Below, in pieces: positions 17,058-26,783 of a stretch of 64,000 nucleotides of DNA. Origin of the DNA: Vacuolonema iberomarrocanum LEGE 07170 (GTDB lineage: Bacteria > Cyanobacteriota > Cyanobacteriia > Elainellales > Elainellaceae). The first letter of the stretch is position 1; each line of letters starts with the position of its first letter. The translations under genes and the position numbers were made by a program. Where the stretch lies: assembly GCA_015207365.1 (NCBI GenBank), contig JADEXA010000030.1, positions 19,348 to 83,347 on the forward strand, given 5' to 3'. The notes under the pieces were generated by a model, which was given only the letters and a program-made list of their open reading frames with translations, searched no databases and was not told the DNA's origin.

Positions 17058-18296
17058 ATGCAGTTCCAAGATTTGCCTCACACCTCTTCTACTCGTGATT
17101 TCTATGCCAATCTGCCTCCTGTGCAGCCATTTCGGGAGGTAGTGAATCCGGCGGTGTATGCGGATGCGCCAGGGGATTGGTATGTCATGGTGACGGACGT
17201 GACCAACTCGACAGAAGCGATCGCCCATGGACGCTACCAGGATGTGAATCTCTTGGGAGCCAGTTCCATCATTGCGGTGCTGAATGCGGTGCGACCGCTG
17301 GATGTGCCCTTTGTTTTTGGCGGCGACGGGGCGTCGTTCCTGATCCCGCCGGATGCCTTTGTAGCGGCGCGGGACGCGCTACTTGGGGTGCGTGATCTGG
17401 CGGTGCAACGGTTTGGGTTGGATTTGCGAGTGGGCAGTGTGCCCGTTGCCACGGTGAGTGCCCATACTTCCTTGCGAGTGGCTCGGTTGCAAATCGCTGA
17501 TGGCTACTTTCAGGCCAGCTTCCTAGGAGGCGGCATGAGCTATGCGACCGAGTTGGTGAAGCTGGACTCCGCCTATCGACTGGAGCGATCGCCCCACTTG
17601 GCCAAGGCCGATTTGACCGGGCTGGAATGTCGCTGGCAGGAAATCCCTAGTTGTTGTGGGCATACCCTGAGTTTGTTGGTGGCGGCGATGCCCAGCAGTT
17701 CCATTCCTGAAGAGCAAATTTATCGCAATGTGCTGCAAGCCATTGAGCAGATCTATGGTCTGAGCGATCGCTACCATCCCATTTCTCAAGATGCCTTGCG
17801 GTTATCCTTCCATCCGCGTAAGTTGATGGCCGAAATCAAGGCGCGATCGCCATCCCTCCGTTTGTGGGATCGTCTCCGCTACTTCCTCCGCATGGTTGTG
17901 GAAAATATGCTGGGGGTTACGTTCATGGGCTTGCGTCTCAAGCTGGGAGGTGTTGACTGGGGTGCTTATAAACAGGTGATATGCACCGTTTCGGATCATC
18001 AAAAAATTGATGACATTTTGCGAATGGTGATTGCGGGAACTCCGTCCCAAACGGAAGCACTACAAGCATACCTGGAGCGCGAATGTCAGGCTGGGCAACT
18101 CGTGTATGGCATCCATGTCACCGATCGCGCCCTGCTCACCTGCCTGATCATCGATCGTCGTCACCATCATTTGCATTTGGTCGATGCTGCCGATGGGGGC
18201 TACACGCTGGCCGCCAAGGATTTGAAAGTTCGCCTGCATCGAAAAATGAGCAATTGGAATAGCTACATCAATTTGCTCCGCAAGCAACGACAATAG
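17058..18296 (+). CDS. DUF3095 family protein (adenylate-cyclase-like)
   Basis: A 412-residue protein with DWYVMVTDVTNSTEAIAHGR near the N-terminus, then NLLGASSIIAVLNAV and FVFGGDGASFLIPP. The D-V-x-x-S-T and GGDGASF motifs resemble the metal and nucleotide sites of class III cyclase domains, and DUF3095 proteins are described as adenylate-cyclase-like. Near the end, DRALLTCLI and HLHLVDAADGGYTLAA are also family blocks. Function is not established. The ATG at 17058 (MQFQDLPH) fits homologues; upstream in-frame ATG at 17028 is less likely. The gene is monocistronic. Confidence 0.85.
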   Translation: MQFQDLPHTSSTRDFYANLPPVQPFREVVNPAVYADAPGDWYVMVTDVTNSTEAIAHGRYQDVNLLGASSIIAVLNAVRPLDVPFVFGGDGASFLIPPDAFVAARDALLGVRDLAVQRFGLDLRVGSVPVATVSAHTSLRVARLQIADGYFQASFLGGGMSYATELVKLDSAYRLERSPHLAKADLTGLECRWQEIPSCCGHTLSLLVAAMPSSSIPEEQIYRNVLQAIEQIYGLSDRYHPISQDALRLSFHPRKLMAEIKARSPSLRLWDRLRYFLRMVVENMLGVTFMGLRLKLGGVDWGAYKQVICTVSDHQKIDDILRMVIAGTPSQTEALQAYLERECQAGQLVYGIHVTDRALLTCLIIDRRHHHLHLVDAADGGYTLAAKDLKVRLHRKMSNWNSYINLLRKQRQ

Positions 18297-18800
18297 GCTT
18301 CTTCCGCTAAAGTCTTTGATGAATTTGGGTTTTAGAATTTGGATTTTACATATGCTCGACCCAATCGACAAAAAGAAAAGAAAGATTGGTCGGGCAAGCG
18401 CCATCGCTGCATACCCTCGAGCGATGGGAATTATGTGGGGGTGGAGTTACGCGATCGCCTTGTCGATAGCGCTGGGTACACTCTCCGTAGCGATGGATTG
18501 CGATCGAGTTAAAGTTTGCCACTTTCGATCGCAATCTTACGGAATCCTACATCGGCGTTTTGTAGTGGTGTCTAGCTTGCTCTGATATGTTCCAAATGCA
18601 ACTGCAACTGGGTCAGGGCTGCATCTACGCTTCCTCCTGAAAGGCTGTTTGGACCGTCTAGCCTTGCGCATGTCTCGCGAAAAAAGCAGTGTTTCAAACC
18701 AGCGAAACGGGCAATTAGGGTTGGCGTTGTTAGATAGATATTCCAATCGATCGCGCTATGCTTCCGGGTTATTTATTTTTAGCGAACTGGTATATCTCCC
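18297..18800. other. Intergenic region without recognised features
   Basis: Some 500 bases between DUF3095 and the ABC ATPase. An open frame of 89 codons (18316-18585) has no family resemblance and no ribosome binding site. One GCGATCGC octamer is present. The promoter of the ABC operon should lie in the last 100 bases. Nothing else was seen. Confidence 0.5.
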
Positions 18801-19760
18801 ATGCCGAATCTGTCGAGTAAAGTAGCCGTTGCAACCTACGGGTTGACCAAGCAATTTGAGCGCCAGATCGCCGTAAGCGATTTAGACTTGACCATCCAGA
18901 CCGGCGAGGTCTATGGCTTGATTGGCCCCAATGGAGCCGGGAAAACGACCCTGATTCGAATGTTGGCAACAGCCGAAGAGCCGACGGTTGGCGAAATTTA
19001 CATCAATGGTGAGCGGCTCTTGTTCAATCAACCCTCGCCGCATCTGAAGCGGTTGATTGGCTACCTGCCTGACGACTTTCCCCTCTACGACGACCTGACC
19101 GTTTGGGATTACCTTGAGTATTTTGCGCGGCTCTACAAACTCCGCAACCCGCACCGTACTCGCCGCCTCCACTATGTGCTGGATTTGGTGCAACTGAGCC
19201 ACAAGCGCAACAGCCTCATTGCGACCCTCTCTCGCGGGATGAAGCAACGCCTCAGTCTTGCCCGCACGATTATCCACGAACCGATTTTGCTCCTGCTCGA
19301 TGAACCTGTGTCTGGGCTCGACCCCATCGCTCGGATGCAGTTTCGCGAAATCATTCGATCGCTCCAAGAAGCCGGAATGACGATCCTCATTTCTTCCCAT
19401 GTGCTCAGCGACTTGGCTGAGCTGTGTACCTCCATCGGCATCATGGAGCTAGGCTTTTTGGTGGAAAGTGCCCCCCTCGCTGAGCTATACGATCGCCTGA
19501 GTCGCCAACAAATCTTGATCTCTACGTTGGGCACATTAGAGCCGCTAGAGCGTCACTTGAAAGAACACCCCGGTGTGCGCCATGCCGAAGTGGTGACCGG
19601 CCAAAATACCCTGCGAGTCAACTTTGATGGCGACATGGAAGCAGCGGCGGATTTACTGCGATCGCTCATTCAATCTGGCATTCCCATCACGGGCTTCAAC
19701 CCCACCCGTGAAGATTTGGAAACCATTTTCCTGAAACTGGGGCATCAGCAAGCGTCCTAG
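18801..19760 (+). CDS. ABC transporter ATP-binding protein (ABC-2 exporter type)
   Basis: A 319-residue ABC ATPase: Walker A GPNGAGKTTL at 42-51, signature LSRGMKQRLSLA, Walker B LLLLDEPVSGLDP and a switch His in ISSHVL. It belongs to the CcmA/NatA-like branch with a C-terminal extension after residue 220. It pairs with the permease 65 bases downstream in the same direction. The exported substrate is not apparent from sequence. The ATG at 18801 gives a short MPNLSSK lead before the first strand. Confidence 0.93.
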   Translation: MPNLSSKVAVATYGLTKQFERQIAVSDLDLTIQTGEVYGLIGPNGAGKTTLIRMLATAEEPTVGEIYINGERLLFNQPSPHLKRLIGYLPDDFPLYDDLTVWDYLEYFARLYKLRNPHRTRRLHYVLDLVQLSHKRNSLIATLSRGMKQRLSLARTIIHEPILLLLDEPVSGLDPIARMQFREIIRSLQEAGMTILISSHVLSDLAELCTSIGIMELGFLVESAPLAELYDRLSRQQILISTLGTLEPLERHLKEHPGVRHAEVVTGQNTLRVNFDGDMEAAADLLRSLIQSGIPITGFNPTREDLETIFLKLGHQQAS

Positions 19761-19825
19761 CCTGTTCCAGCAGGAGATCACAATTTATTCACCTGCACAA
19801 TGTACTCGAACGGAGTTCCTACCCT

Positions 19826-21547
19826 ATGTTCACCCAATGGTTTGATTGGCTTGGCGATGTCAATGCGCAGATGTTTCGGGAATGGAAAGGTCGGCTGAAG
19901 CCTCAGACGATCATGATCGTCATCGGTTTGGCGATCGTTGGACAAGCGCTTCTCATGTTCAACTTCTACTCGCAACTCCCCGTCGATGCAGGTTCCTACC
20001 CCTCTTTCTGTGAGACGAACCCCAACCCTTACAGCTGTATAGTTGATGACCAGGGACGTCCCATCATCCTTTGGGGTGAGTGGTGGCATGCTATCTTTCA
20101 GTCGGTGAACTGGTGCTTAATCCTGCTGGCGATGTTGCCAGGGGTTTATTTTCTGGCGACGGATATTGACCGAGAGGAGCGTCAGGGCACTCTCGACTTC
20201 ATTCGCCTCAGCCCGCAGTCGAGCTACAGCATTTTGGTGGGCAAGATGCTCGGTGTCCCTGTGCTGAGCTATCTGGCGATCGCCTGCGTCCTGCCTCTCC
20301 AGTGGTACACCGCTATGCGGGCTAATGCTCCAATTTCCTTCCTGCTTAGCTTTTACCTGATGCTTGGCGCTGGCTGCCTGTTCATCTATAGTGCAACGTT
20401 GCTGGGTGGGTTTTTGAGTAAGCGCCAGGCCAGTTTGATGGGGATTCAACTGGGCTCGACCCTTTCCCTGATCATTGTCTTTTCGGTCTTGGTGTGGTTT
20501 GTGCCTGCTTATGTTTCGTGGAATTTGGTGTCGGCCTGGCGTCCTTATGCTCCGTTCCTTCTGGGCCCCAATGCCGAAATCGATCCCCTCCACTTCTTCT
20601 GGTTTAACCTGCCCCTGGGGAGCAATGTTGTATTAGCCCATGGCTTTACGCTTGGTGTGTTGGCAATGGCGAGTTTCTGGATTTGGCGGGCGATCGATCG
20701 CTGCTTTCGCAGTCCCGGTCGCACGATCCTGGGTAAAGCACAAAGCTATAGTCTGGTCGCATTTCTAGAACTGCTAATCATTGGCTTTTTCTTCCAGCAC
20801 TCGGATTATGTCTACCACGACTACTACACGGATCAGCTGCTCAGCTTAGTGGTGTTCAACCTTTTTGTTTTTATTTGTTTAACGTTCTTGCTTGCCAACC
20901 AGCGTCAGTCTTTGCTGGACTGGTCACGGTTCCGCCACTTCGATGCCCTCCCTGTTTCCGAAGCGTCTTCGGAAGGCGCGGCGTCACCTGCTGCACGTAC
21001 CCGTCTCTGGAAAGATTTGCTGTTGGGTGAAAAGAGCCCAGCGAATCTGGCGATCGCCCTAAACCTGCTCATTTTTACCGCTCTCACATGCATGTGGGTC
21101 GCTAGTTTGGGCTACGAGAATCAGCCACCCTATGTATTCCTCACAGTCCTGTTGACCGTGAATATGATGGCCATCTACGCATCCGTCATCCAACTCATGA
21201 TGATGATGAAAAACAACAAGCGGTTCATCTGGACGCTCATCACATTAGGGCTAGGTATGGGTTTGCCACTCGTATTGGCGGTTATCTCCTACGAAAACTA
21301 TGAACTGCAAGCCGTTCGTTGGATCTTGCTGTCTCCTGTCCCCACCAGCGCTTTATACGCTGGTTCATTGGGAATAGGGCCTATATTCCAGGTATTTGCT
21401 ATCCAAATCGCTGCTCTGGTCGTGCTGAATGGCAAACTTACCTTGCAATTGCGTCAAGCTGGAAAATCGGCATCCAAAATCTTGCTGGAGGATGCCTCCC
21501 AAAAACGCTTACCGCAACAGCCTGCTAGCTCCCCGCTCGCAAAATAA
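19826..21547 (+). CDS. ABC-2 type transporter permease
   Basis: A 573-residue integral membrane protein with about ten or more hydrophobic segments, for example MIVIGLAIVGQALLMF, WCLILLAMLPGVYFLATDI and LIIVFSVLVWFVPAYV. A cytosolic motif DIDREERQGTLDFIRLSPQS, typical of ABC-2 permeases, follows an early TM helix. It is the membrane partner of the ATPase just upstream and probably forms an exporter with it. The translation start at 19826 sits after a short leader. An intrinsic terminator follows the stop codon by 25 bases, closing a two-gene operon. Confidence 0.9.
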   Translation: MFTQWFDWLGDVNAQMFREWKGRLKPQTIMIVIGLAIVGQALLMFNFYSQLPVDAGSYPSFCETNPNPYSCIVDDQGRPIILWGEWWHAIFQSVNWCLILLAMLPGVYFLATDIDREERQGTLDFIRLSPQSSYSILVGKMLGVPVLSYLAIACVLPLQWYTAMRANAPISFLLSFYLMLGAGCLFIYSATLLGGFLSKRQASLMGIQLGSTLSLIIVFSVLVWFVPAYVSWNLVSAWRPYAPFLLGPNAEIDPLHFFWFNLPLGSNVVLAHGFTLGVLAMASFWIWRAIDRCFRSPGRTILGKAQSYSLVAFLELLIIGFFFQHSDYVYHDYYTDQLLSLVVFNLFVFICLTFLLANQRQSLLDWSRFRHFDALPVSEASSEGAASPAARTRLWKDLLLGEKSPANLAIALNLLIFTALTCMWVASLGYENQPPYVFLTVLLTVNMMAIYASVIQLMMMMKNNKRFIWTLITLGLGMGLPLVLAVISYENYELQAVRWILLSPVPTSALYAGSLGIGPIFQVFAIQIAALVVLNGKLTLQLRQAGKSASKILLEDASQKRLPQQPASSPLAK

Positions 21548-21572
21548 GTACCTCGATGATTACAGCGTCTAG

Positions 21573-21605
21573 CCTCGGCTTTTTAGAAAAGCCGAGGTTA
21601 CATTT
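21573..21605 (+). terminator. Rho-independent terminator of the ABC operon
   Basis: An 11-bp stem CCTCGGCTTTT / AAAAGCCGAGG with a short loop is followed by TTACATTTTT. It lies 25 bases after the permease stop codon. Confidence 0.8.
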
Positions 21606-21679
21606 TTGCCTGGGATAGTGATGGGAGAAGGGAGTGCGCTGATATCCGTATCGGCCAATTCAATCCATTAGGACTGACA

Positions 21680-21776
21680 TCAAATTCGGTTGAAGAACCC
21701 AACTATCGTTTGTGCCCGCTGCATTGCAGCGGGCACAAACGATAGTTGGGTTTGACGGCTGTTTAACCGGATTTGA
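21680..21776. repeat. Family B hairpin element, copy 1 (97 bp)
   Basis: The ends TCAAATTCGGTT and AACCGGATTTGA are inverted copies. Inside is a 28-bp perfect stem (21696-21723 with 21725-21752) of the AACCCAACTATCG type with a single-base turn. The flanks are CA and TA. A copy of family A begins at once behind it. Other B copies are at 46355, 48396 and 62944. Confidence 0.85.
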
Positions 21777-21780
21777 TATA

Positions 21781-21871
21781 TAGCGCTATGCGCGTTAGTT
21801 AAGTACGGTTGTGTGGGGCGCGCCGCGCCCCACACAACCGTTGCTGTGCTTAATGCGGTTGCACACCGCTA
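21781..21871. repeat. Family A hairpin element, copy 1 (91 bp, reverse orientation)
   Basis: The ends are TAGCGCTATGCGCG and CGGTTGCACACCGCTA. The core is an 18-bp perfect stem ACGGTTGTGTGGGGCGCG around a single C. TA dinucleotides flank both sides (21779-21780, 21872-21873). It sits between the convergent ABC permease and CHAD genes, directly adjoining a family B copy. Confidence 0.9.
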
Positions 21872-21907
21872 TAAAACAGTAATTGACAGCTCTCGAGGGG
21901 CAATGGA

Positions 21908-22990
21908 CTAAACGGTCGGTGAGAGCAACATGCGATGGAGCTGATACCGATTATCGGTATCTATGTAATGATGCCGTTGGCTTTCCCAACTGGCGAGCAA
22001 CGCTTGTTCTTTTTCCCGAATCGCTGCATGCAACTGGGGTGCAGATGTCTTCGACATATGGTGTTTCTTCAAGATGCGCTGGAGCACCTGGATGTCTTGC
22101 AAGCCACCTAGGGCATCCTGTAGTGCTTTGAGCCCCTTCACCCAGTCCTTGAATTCTTTGTCGTAGAAAGTGGTAAAGAAATCGGATTGGTAGCGGGCAA
22201 ACTTGCACGCTTTCCGCAGGTCGTGCAGCACCTCGGCATTGCTCACCGTCAAGCCATCCGCCGAAATCAGCCATCCCGGATGGAGCAACGATTGCGAAAG
22301 CAAGGGGCTGAGCAAATCAGGGAGGACAGTTTTGATGGGAAAGGTGCCCAGGGATGTGAAACGCGGGTTGGCAATCCATGCCTCGTAAGACAGCTTGAGG
22401 TTGTTGTAGCGGCTTTGGGAAAAGGTATCTTCCGCTTTGACCTTGGCTTTTTGGCGTTGCCGTTCGAGTTTGGCGATCGCCCCCAACAATTGGGTCTGCT
22501 CATCGCCATCCAGATGGGGCAAATACTCTTCCCGGAGTGCTTGGAGTTGCACATCGAGATCCCGCAAATTGCCCAGGGCTCTGGTCAGCGATCGCACCCG
22601 CCGGGCTCCCGCTGCTTTGGGTAGGGCGATCGCGCCCTCAAACACACTCAGCGCTGTATATAACCGCCGACTGCTCACCCGCATCTGATGTAAGGGTTCT
22701 GGGCCAGTATCCGCGAGCACTCCCTTTTCACATTTCACCATCGCCTGGTAATGCTCGCGAATGACGCGATGGGCATACTCGCCCAGGGAAATATCGGCTA
22801 CCGAAATATCGGCTACCGCTTGTGCTTGCTGATCGGTAGATGTTTTGTCTGCGGTTTTGCGGGTTGTTCGCTTGACTGCTTTTCGTGGCTTACGACTTGC
22901 GTCACGTTTAGGCGTGCTCTGGGACGAGCCTTTGCTCGCCTTATTGGTGGCCTCAGAAGGCGCTTCCTTCTCTTTGTTGGGATCAGACAT
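21908..22990 (-). CDS. CHAD domain protein
   Basis: A 360-residue protein. Residues 1 to about 60 form a Lys/Ser/Thr-rich, likely disordered lead. A CHAD domain follows with conserved histidines and basic residues (PLHQMRVSSRRLYTALSVF, RALGNLRDLDVQL, LHDLRKACKFARYQSDFF, GLQDIQVLQ). CHAD domains bind polyphosphate and often localise to polyphosphate granules. Residues in the linker contain a short duplication (VADIS twice) from a 15-base tandem repeat at 22788-22817. The ATG at 22990 is used. It converges with the ABC permease across the A and B repeats. Confidence 0.92.
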   Translation of the reverse strand: MSDPNKEKEAPSEATNKASKGSSQSTPKRDASRKPRKAVKRTTRKTADKTSTDQQAQAVADISVADISLGEYAHRVIREHYQAMVKCEKGVLADTGPEPLHQMRVSSRRLYTALSVFEGAIALPKAAGARRVRSLTRALGNLRDLDVQLQALREEYLPHLDGDEQTQLLGAIAKLERQRQKAKVKAEDTFSQSRYNNLKLSYEAWIANPRFTSLGTFPIKTVLPDLLSPLLSQSLLHPGWLISADGLTVSNAEVLHDLRKACKFARYQSDFFTTFYDKEFKDWVKGLKALQDALGGLQDIQVLQRILKKHHMSKTSAPQLHAAIREKEQALLASWESQRHHYIDTDNRYQLHRMLLSPTV

Positions 22991-23434
22991 GGTTGAGACA
23001 CTGCATATCTATTTCAACAGAGGTGTTATCATAACCCATTCTTAACCCTATTCAAGCAATCGCGATACACCCAGTTGGATTAGACATATCTAGAACGAGC
23101 TTGGAAAAGGTTTCTGGGAAAGGATTGTGGATTTTGTTTAAAGATGAATAAAAAAATCCACATCGAACGCTTGTCCGCAATGGTTAAGGTGATATTAGCG
23201 ATTTCTTAATCATCCAGCGGTGTAGCATTTCCAATGCCAAGTTGAAGTGTTGAATTTTTCACGAAGGAAAATTCAGTCGATTACACCATTGGTGTCTTAT
23301 AAGGTAAATAGGATGGGTTAAAAAAGCTAGGCAAATAGTAAGAGAGACGCCGGATCCCTCGGGAATATCCTGATTTGCGGCATTCTAGCTACGAAAGCCC
23401 CAGTGTTTGGCCCCTGTCAATTGGAGGAATGCGT
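22991..23434. other. Intergenic region without recognised features
   Basis: The 444 bases between the CHAD start and the TIGR03032 stop (both reverse strand) are AT-rich, with no open frame or repeat that I recognise. The CHAD promoter should lie at its left part, close to 23000. Confidence 0.5.
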
Positions 23435-24514
23435 TTACATCGCAGGTGAATCGCCGACGGAAATGATGCGACGGATCTCATCGGAACGGAAGCCGATCGC
23501 CATCGGTCTCCGAATGCCCGGTAGCACCTGCACATCATAGAGTTCTTCCACAATCCCTTCGATGCGAAGGCTATGAACCAAATCGCCACTCCGCAAATCG
23601 ATCACCGCTAGCCCACAGCGGGGCATCGCGCCCTTGCTAACGAGAGCCTCATCCAGCGGTAACCCTTGAAAGCTCTTGTTATGGCGGGGTTCCGATAAGC
23701 CAACGATCGCAAAATCCCCATGAAAGGCCAAGCCCCGCAAATATCCTGGGCAAAAGGTAACGGCTTCAAACTGTCCCTGTTCGAGGTCGAGATAGCCGAA
23801 TTCTCCCGTGCCCGAGTTGAGCAACCAGAGGCGATCGCGATACCACCGGGGTGAATGGGGCATCGACAAGCCCGTTGCAATGACCGCATTCGTCTCAACA
23901 TCCAAGACACATCCACCATTGGCTCGCACGTCCCGCCAGCCATCGGCCACATCACTCTGGCTCACGCTTGTCATATAGCGGGGTTTTCCCTCCTGCAGAG
24001 CCAAGCCATTGAGGTGGCAGCGATCTTCTGCGGCCAGCTTGGATAGAAAAGGCGGTTGCCAGATAGGAATAAAACTATGCGTCGGGCTGGGGGCAGCGAG
24101 GCACCCAAACAAGGTGTTCACGAAAATCGGCGCTTCTCCAACCCCGGCAGGATTGTGGCTGGGAACGACAATGTCGTGAATATCCAGGTCGCCCGTGATG
24201 TATCCCATCTGCGGGACATAGAGCGCATCATAGCCCTGGTGCGTTTGTCCGGGTTCTAGGGCATTTTCAAACCGCCACAACTGATAGAGGGTGCTAAGCC
24301 AAAGGCTGTTGTTGTGCACGCATAAACCCATGCAGCGCTCGAAGGTGCGCTCGAACACCGACAACTTGCCATCCGGTTGGAGCCCAATCAAAAAGAACTT
24401 GCCCGCTTGATAGGTGGTAAAAGCGAGGCTGAGGTTCTGTTCCAATAACCAGGCAGTAAACTGCCGGGAACCCGTCAAGCTGAGAGCTGGAGATTGGGGA
24501 TTTGAGGATGTCAT
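23435..24514 (-). CDS. TIGR03032 family protein
   Basis: A 359-residue protein of the cyanobacterial TIGR03032 family, recognised by FTAWLLEQNLSLAFTTYQAG, FERCMGLCVHNNSLWLST, HLNGLALQEGKPRYMTSVSQ and GLSMPHSPRWYRDRLWLLNS. The repeated short beta-strand blocks suggest a propeller-like fold. Its function is unknown. In other bacteria such genes often lie near TPR and surface-associated genes. It follows the coiled-coil gene by 29 bases on the same strand, indicating an operon. The ATG at 24514 gives MTSSNPQSPALS. Confidence 0.88.
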   Translation of the reverse strand: MTSSNPQSPALSLTGSRQFTAWLLEQNLSLAFTTYQAGKFFLIGLQPDGKLSVFERTFERCMGLCVHNNSLWLSTLYQLWRFENALEPGQTHQGYDALYVPQMGYITGDLDIHDIVVPSHNPAGVGEAPIFVNTLFGCLAAPSPTHSFIPIWQPPFLSKLAAEDRCHLNGLALQEGKPRYMTSVSQSDVADGWRDVRANGGCVLDVETNAVIATGLSMPHSPRWYRDRLWLLNSGTGEFGYLDLEQGQFEAVTFCPGYLRGLAFHGDFAIVGLSEPRHNKSFQGLPLDEALVSKGAMPRCGLAVIDLRSGDLVHSLRIEGIVEELYDVQVLPGIRRPMAIGFRSDEIRRIISVGDSPAM

Positions 24515-24543
24515 GGAGGGATTTGCGAAGACAGGACGCAGGT

Positions 24544-26226
24544 TTAACCAGGGTGGGGAAATGTTGGTAGATCAACAGCGGCAACTGAGTCGATCTTCTT
24601 CAACGGACGGAAGGGATAGACTCGGGGGGCGGGAGCTGGCCCTGTAGGAGTTTGAGAATCGGATGGCTCACCCTCCGCTGCCGCTTTGACGGCATTGGCT
24701 GCCTGCTGAAAAATTTCCTGGGGCATTGACAGACGCGGCTTGGCAGCAGCAGGGAGAGGGCTTTCCTGAGCTAGCTGAGCGGCATCAATCGTTTGAGCAG
24801 TTTGAGATGTTTGAGCGGTTTGGGAATCGTTGGGTTGGGGTTGGGTCGATGCTGTAGGTGCTTGCCAGGGTTGCTCAGCTCCAGTCTCGGTGGCGGTAGC
24901 ATCCGCTTCGCTCCCCAATAGGTTGGTGATCAGGGAACGGAATTCCATGGCAGCGGCCTGCAATGCATTGGATGATTCGCGTACGTCTGGATCGTTTTGC
25001 CAGGAGGCGTCAGCGGATAGGTTGGTTGACGCTAAATGTGCTGGAGGTAGGGGAGCCGCATGTTCGGGTGGCATTGTGCCTATCTGAGATCCCACATTGG
25101 GGGATGTTGGCTGTTCTGGAGGCGTCAGTTCAGCAGGGAGGGAGGTTCCCATGAAGGTGTCGAGTTTGGTCGGTAAACCTCGCTGGGTATTTGGCGCTGA
25201 CCAGGGCTGGATTTTTGGCACTCTGGGTGCTGGGGGAGGTGCGGCAAAGGCTGCGATCGCCCCGTTATCAGTTGCCGTCGGCTTTAGCTCTGCTGTTCCC
25301 TGCATCAATAGCGGGCTGGGCTCGGCTGGGGTCGACACTTCTAAACATCGCTCTAAGGCTGCTTTGAACTGCAGCGTATAGCGTTGCTGCCGTTGTAGGC
25401 GCATATGCAAATCCTGGCAGGTGGCTTCGCTTTGCTGCAATTGCTGGCTTTGCTCCTGCGAGCGCTGCTGGAGGCTGGCGTATTCAGTTTCCAGATGGGT
25501 GACACGCTGCTGACTTTGGTTGAACTGTTCTGATAGCGTTTCGATGAGGATTTGCTGCCGCTGGGTTGTCTGGTGGGCATTCTCCAGCTCCTGGAAAACC
25601 TGAGCAACTTGCTCAGCAGAGGGTGTGGCCTGTGCCGCTCCTCCGATTCCCTGGGAGGTTGTTGTGCGATCGCCCCCGCTGGCCTGCGCTTGATCCAGGG
25701 CATCTTCCAGATGTGCCACCCGATCCAGCAGAGCGCTATTGCATTGGTTGAGTTCTTGAATCAGGCTAACGAGTTCCGATACATCGGGCATATCTGCTCC
25801 TGTTGCCTGTGTGTCCGTCTGACGGTTAGTGCTATTGGGATGGATAGATGTTGCTTGGGGTGAATTGCCTGCCATACCCGATGCTTGGGGCGGCAGCGTG
25901 TGGGTTGACCAATCGGGCAAGTCGATCGCCTTGGTAGAGGAAGGTTGTGTCGAGGGATTGGGGGAAGCCGCTGGTCTCGGCGAACCACTGTGTAAATCTG
26001 CTAATACTTGATCTGCTTGCTCCAACGCACTGACGGGCATTGCATTGGGCGGGTTAACGGGGTGCCACTCCTGCTCGGATGACTGTGGAAATGCGGTCGA
26101 GGATGCTGCATCTGCATCGACTTCGGCGGCATCTGCAAAGTCTTCCCACCCGGAATACCAGTTGGCAGAGCTGCTCAGATTGTCGTTTGCATTGGTGTTG
26201 GGTTCAGCAGGATGTTGCTCACTCAT
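24544..26226 (-). CDS. Large hypothetical protein with coiled coil and low-complexity regions
   Basis: A 560-residue protein with no recognised enzyme domain. It is rich in Ala, Gln, Pro, Ser and Thr. Residues about 145-180 and 205-300 are predicted coiled coil (VSELVSLIQELNQCNSALLD; LIETLSEQFNQSQQRVTHLE), flanked by long disordered segments. An N-terminal NWYSGWEDFADAAEV box and a C-terminal FRPLKKIDSVAA block look conserved in style. There is no signal peptide or TM segment, so it is probably cytosolic and structural. It is the first gene of a two-gene unit with TIGR03032. Confidence 0.75.
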   Translation of the reverse strand: MSEQHPAEPNTNANDNLSSSANWYSGWEDFADAAEVDADAASSTAFPQSSEQEWHPVNPPNAMPVSALEQADQVLADLHSGSPRPAASPNPSTQPSSTKAIDLPDWSTHTLPPQASGMAGNSPQATSIHPNSTNRQTDTQATGADMPDVSELVSLIQELNQCNSALLDRVAHLEDALDQAQASGGDRTTTSQGIGGAAQATPSAEQVAQVFQELENAHQTTQRQQILIETLSEQFNQSQQRVTHLETEYASLQQRSQEQSQQLQQSEATCQDLHMRLQRQQRYTLQFKAALERCLEVSTPAEPSPLLMQGTAELKPTATDNGAIAAFAAPPPAPRVPKIQPWSAPNTQRGLPTKLDTFMGTSLPAELTPPEQPTSPNVGSQIGTMPPEHAAPLPPAHLASTNLSADASWQNDPDVRESSNALQAAAMEFRSLITNLLGSEADATATETGAEQPWQAPTASTQPQPNDSQTAQTSQTAQTIDAAQLAQESPLPAAAKPRLSMPQEIFQQAANAVKAAAEGEPSDSQTPTGPAPAPRVYPFRPLKKIDSVAAVDLPTFPHPG

Positions 26227-26783
26227 GATGAAAACTGGAAGTGACTAAACAAAAGTGACGAACTGAATGAATGAAATATAAGAACGGCGATCGGCCTTTG
26301 AGCAGGTTTAGAGGATGTCACAGGTGTAGAGGATATCAGCTAGCTAAAGCGAAAATTTAGTTTCGTTCAATTACGCGCCAGTAAAAGGGAGCAGACAGCT
26401 CAAGATCATCGTTCAGGATAGCGATATATTCCGAAAGAGTTACGTGCAATTCGCCATCAATATAACAAGGTCTGATCGAGGCATGATGCCTCATTCCCTG
26501 CAAAGTAGCACAGAAATTCTAACTGACAATTCAATTCCCATAAACTTAAATTTTAGCCAAGCATCAAACGGTCCGGTTTGGATTGCGTCAGTGGTGATTC
26601 ATGCATTTTTCCTGGGTATATATCAATCGAACAGGGCTGATGTGTTTTGTTGATGGTATGGCTATGTTGCGGCCATACCATCAACAAATTCCTTTACCAT
26701 CACGCAAGTTTTTCGTAAGTCCTGTCGAATTTTGGGTTTTGCCCTTAGCCCTGTCAGCGTTTATGGAAGTCGAGATCGACCCC
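26227..26783. other. Intergenic region holding a family D element
   Basis: The 557 bases lie between the coiled-coil gene's start and the csaB stop. A decayed family D repeat occupies 26633-26723. The rest has no convincing gene; the promoter of the coiled-coil gene should be near 26250-26350. Confidence 0.5.
26633..26723. repeat. Family D hairpin element, copy 1 (decayed)
   Basis: It starts AGGGCTGATGTGTTTTG and ends ACGCAAGTTTTTCGTAAGTCCT, matching D ends with several changes. The core TTGTTGATGGTATGGC pairs with GCCATACCATCAACAA. It sits 60 bases beyond the csaB stop codon. Confidence 0.75.

Noticed and set aside
18316..18585. 89-codon open frame between DUF3095 and the ABC ATPase
   Set aside because: No ribosome binding site, no recognised motif and a mixed hydrophobic pattern that looks random.
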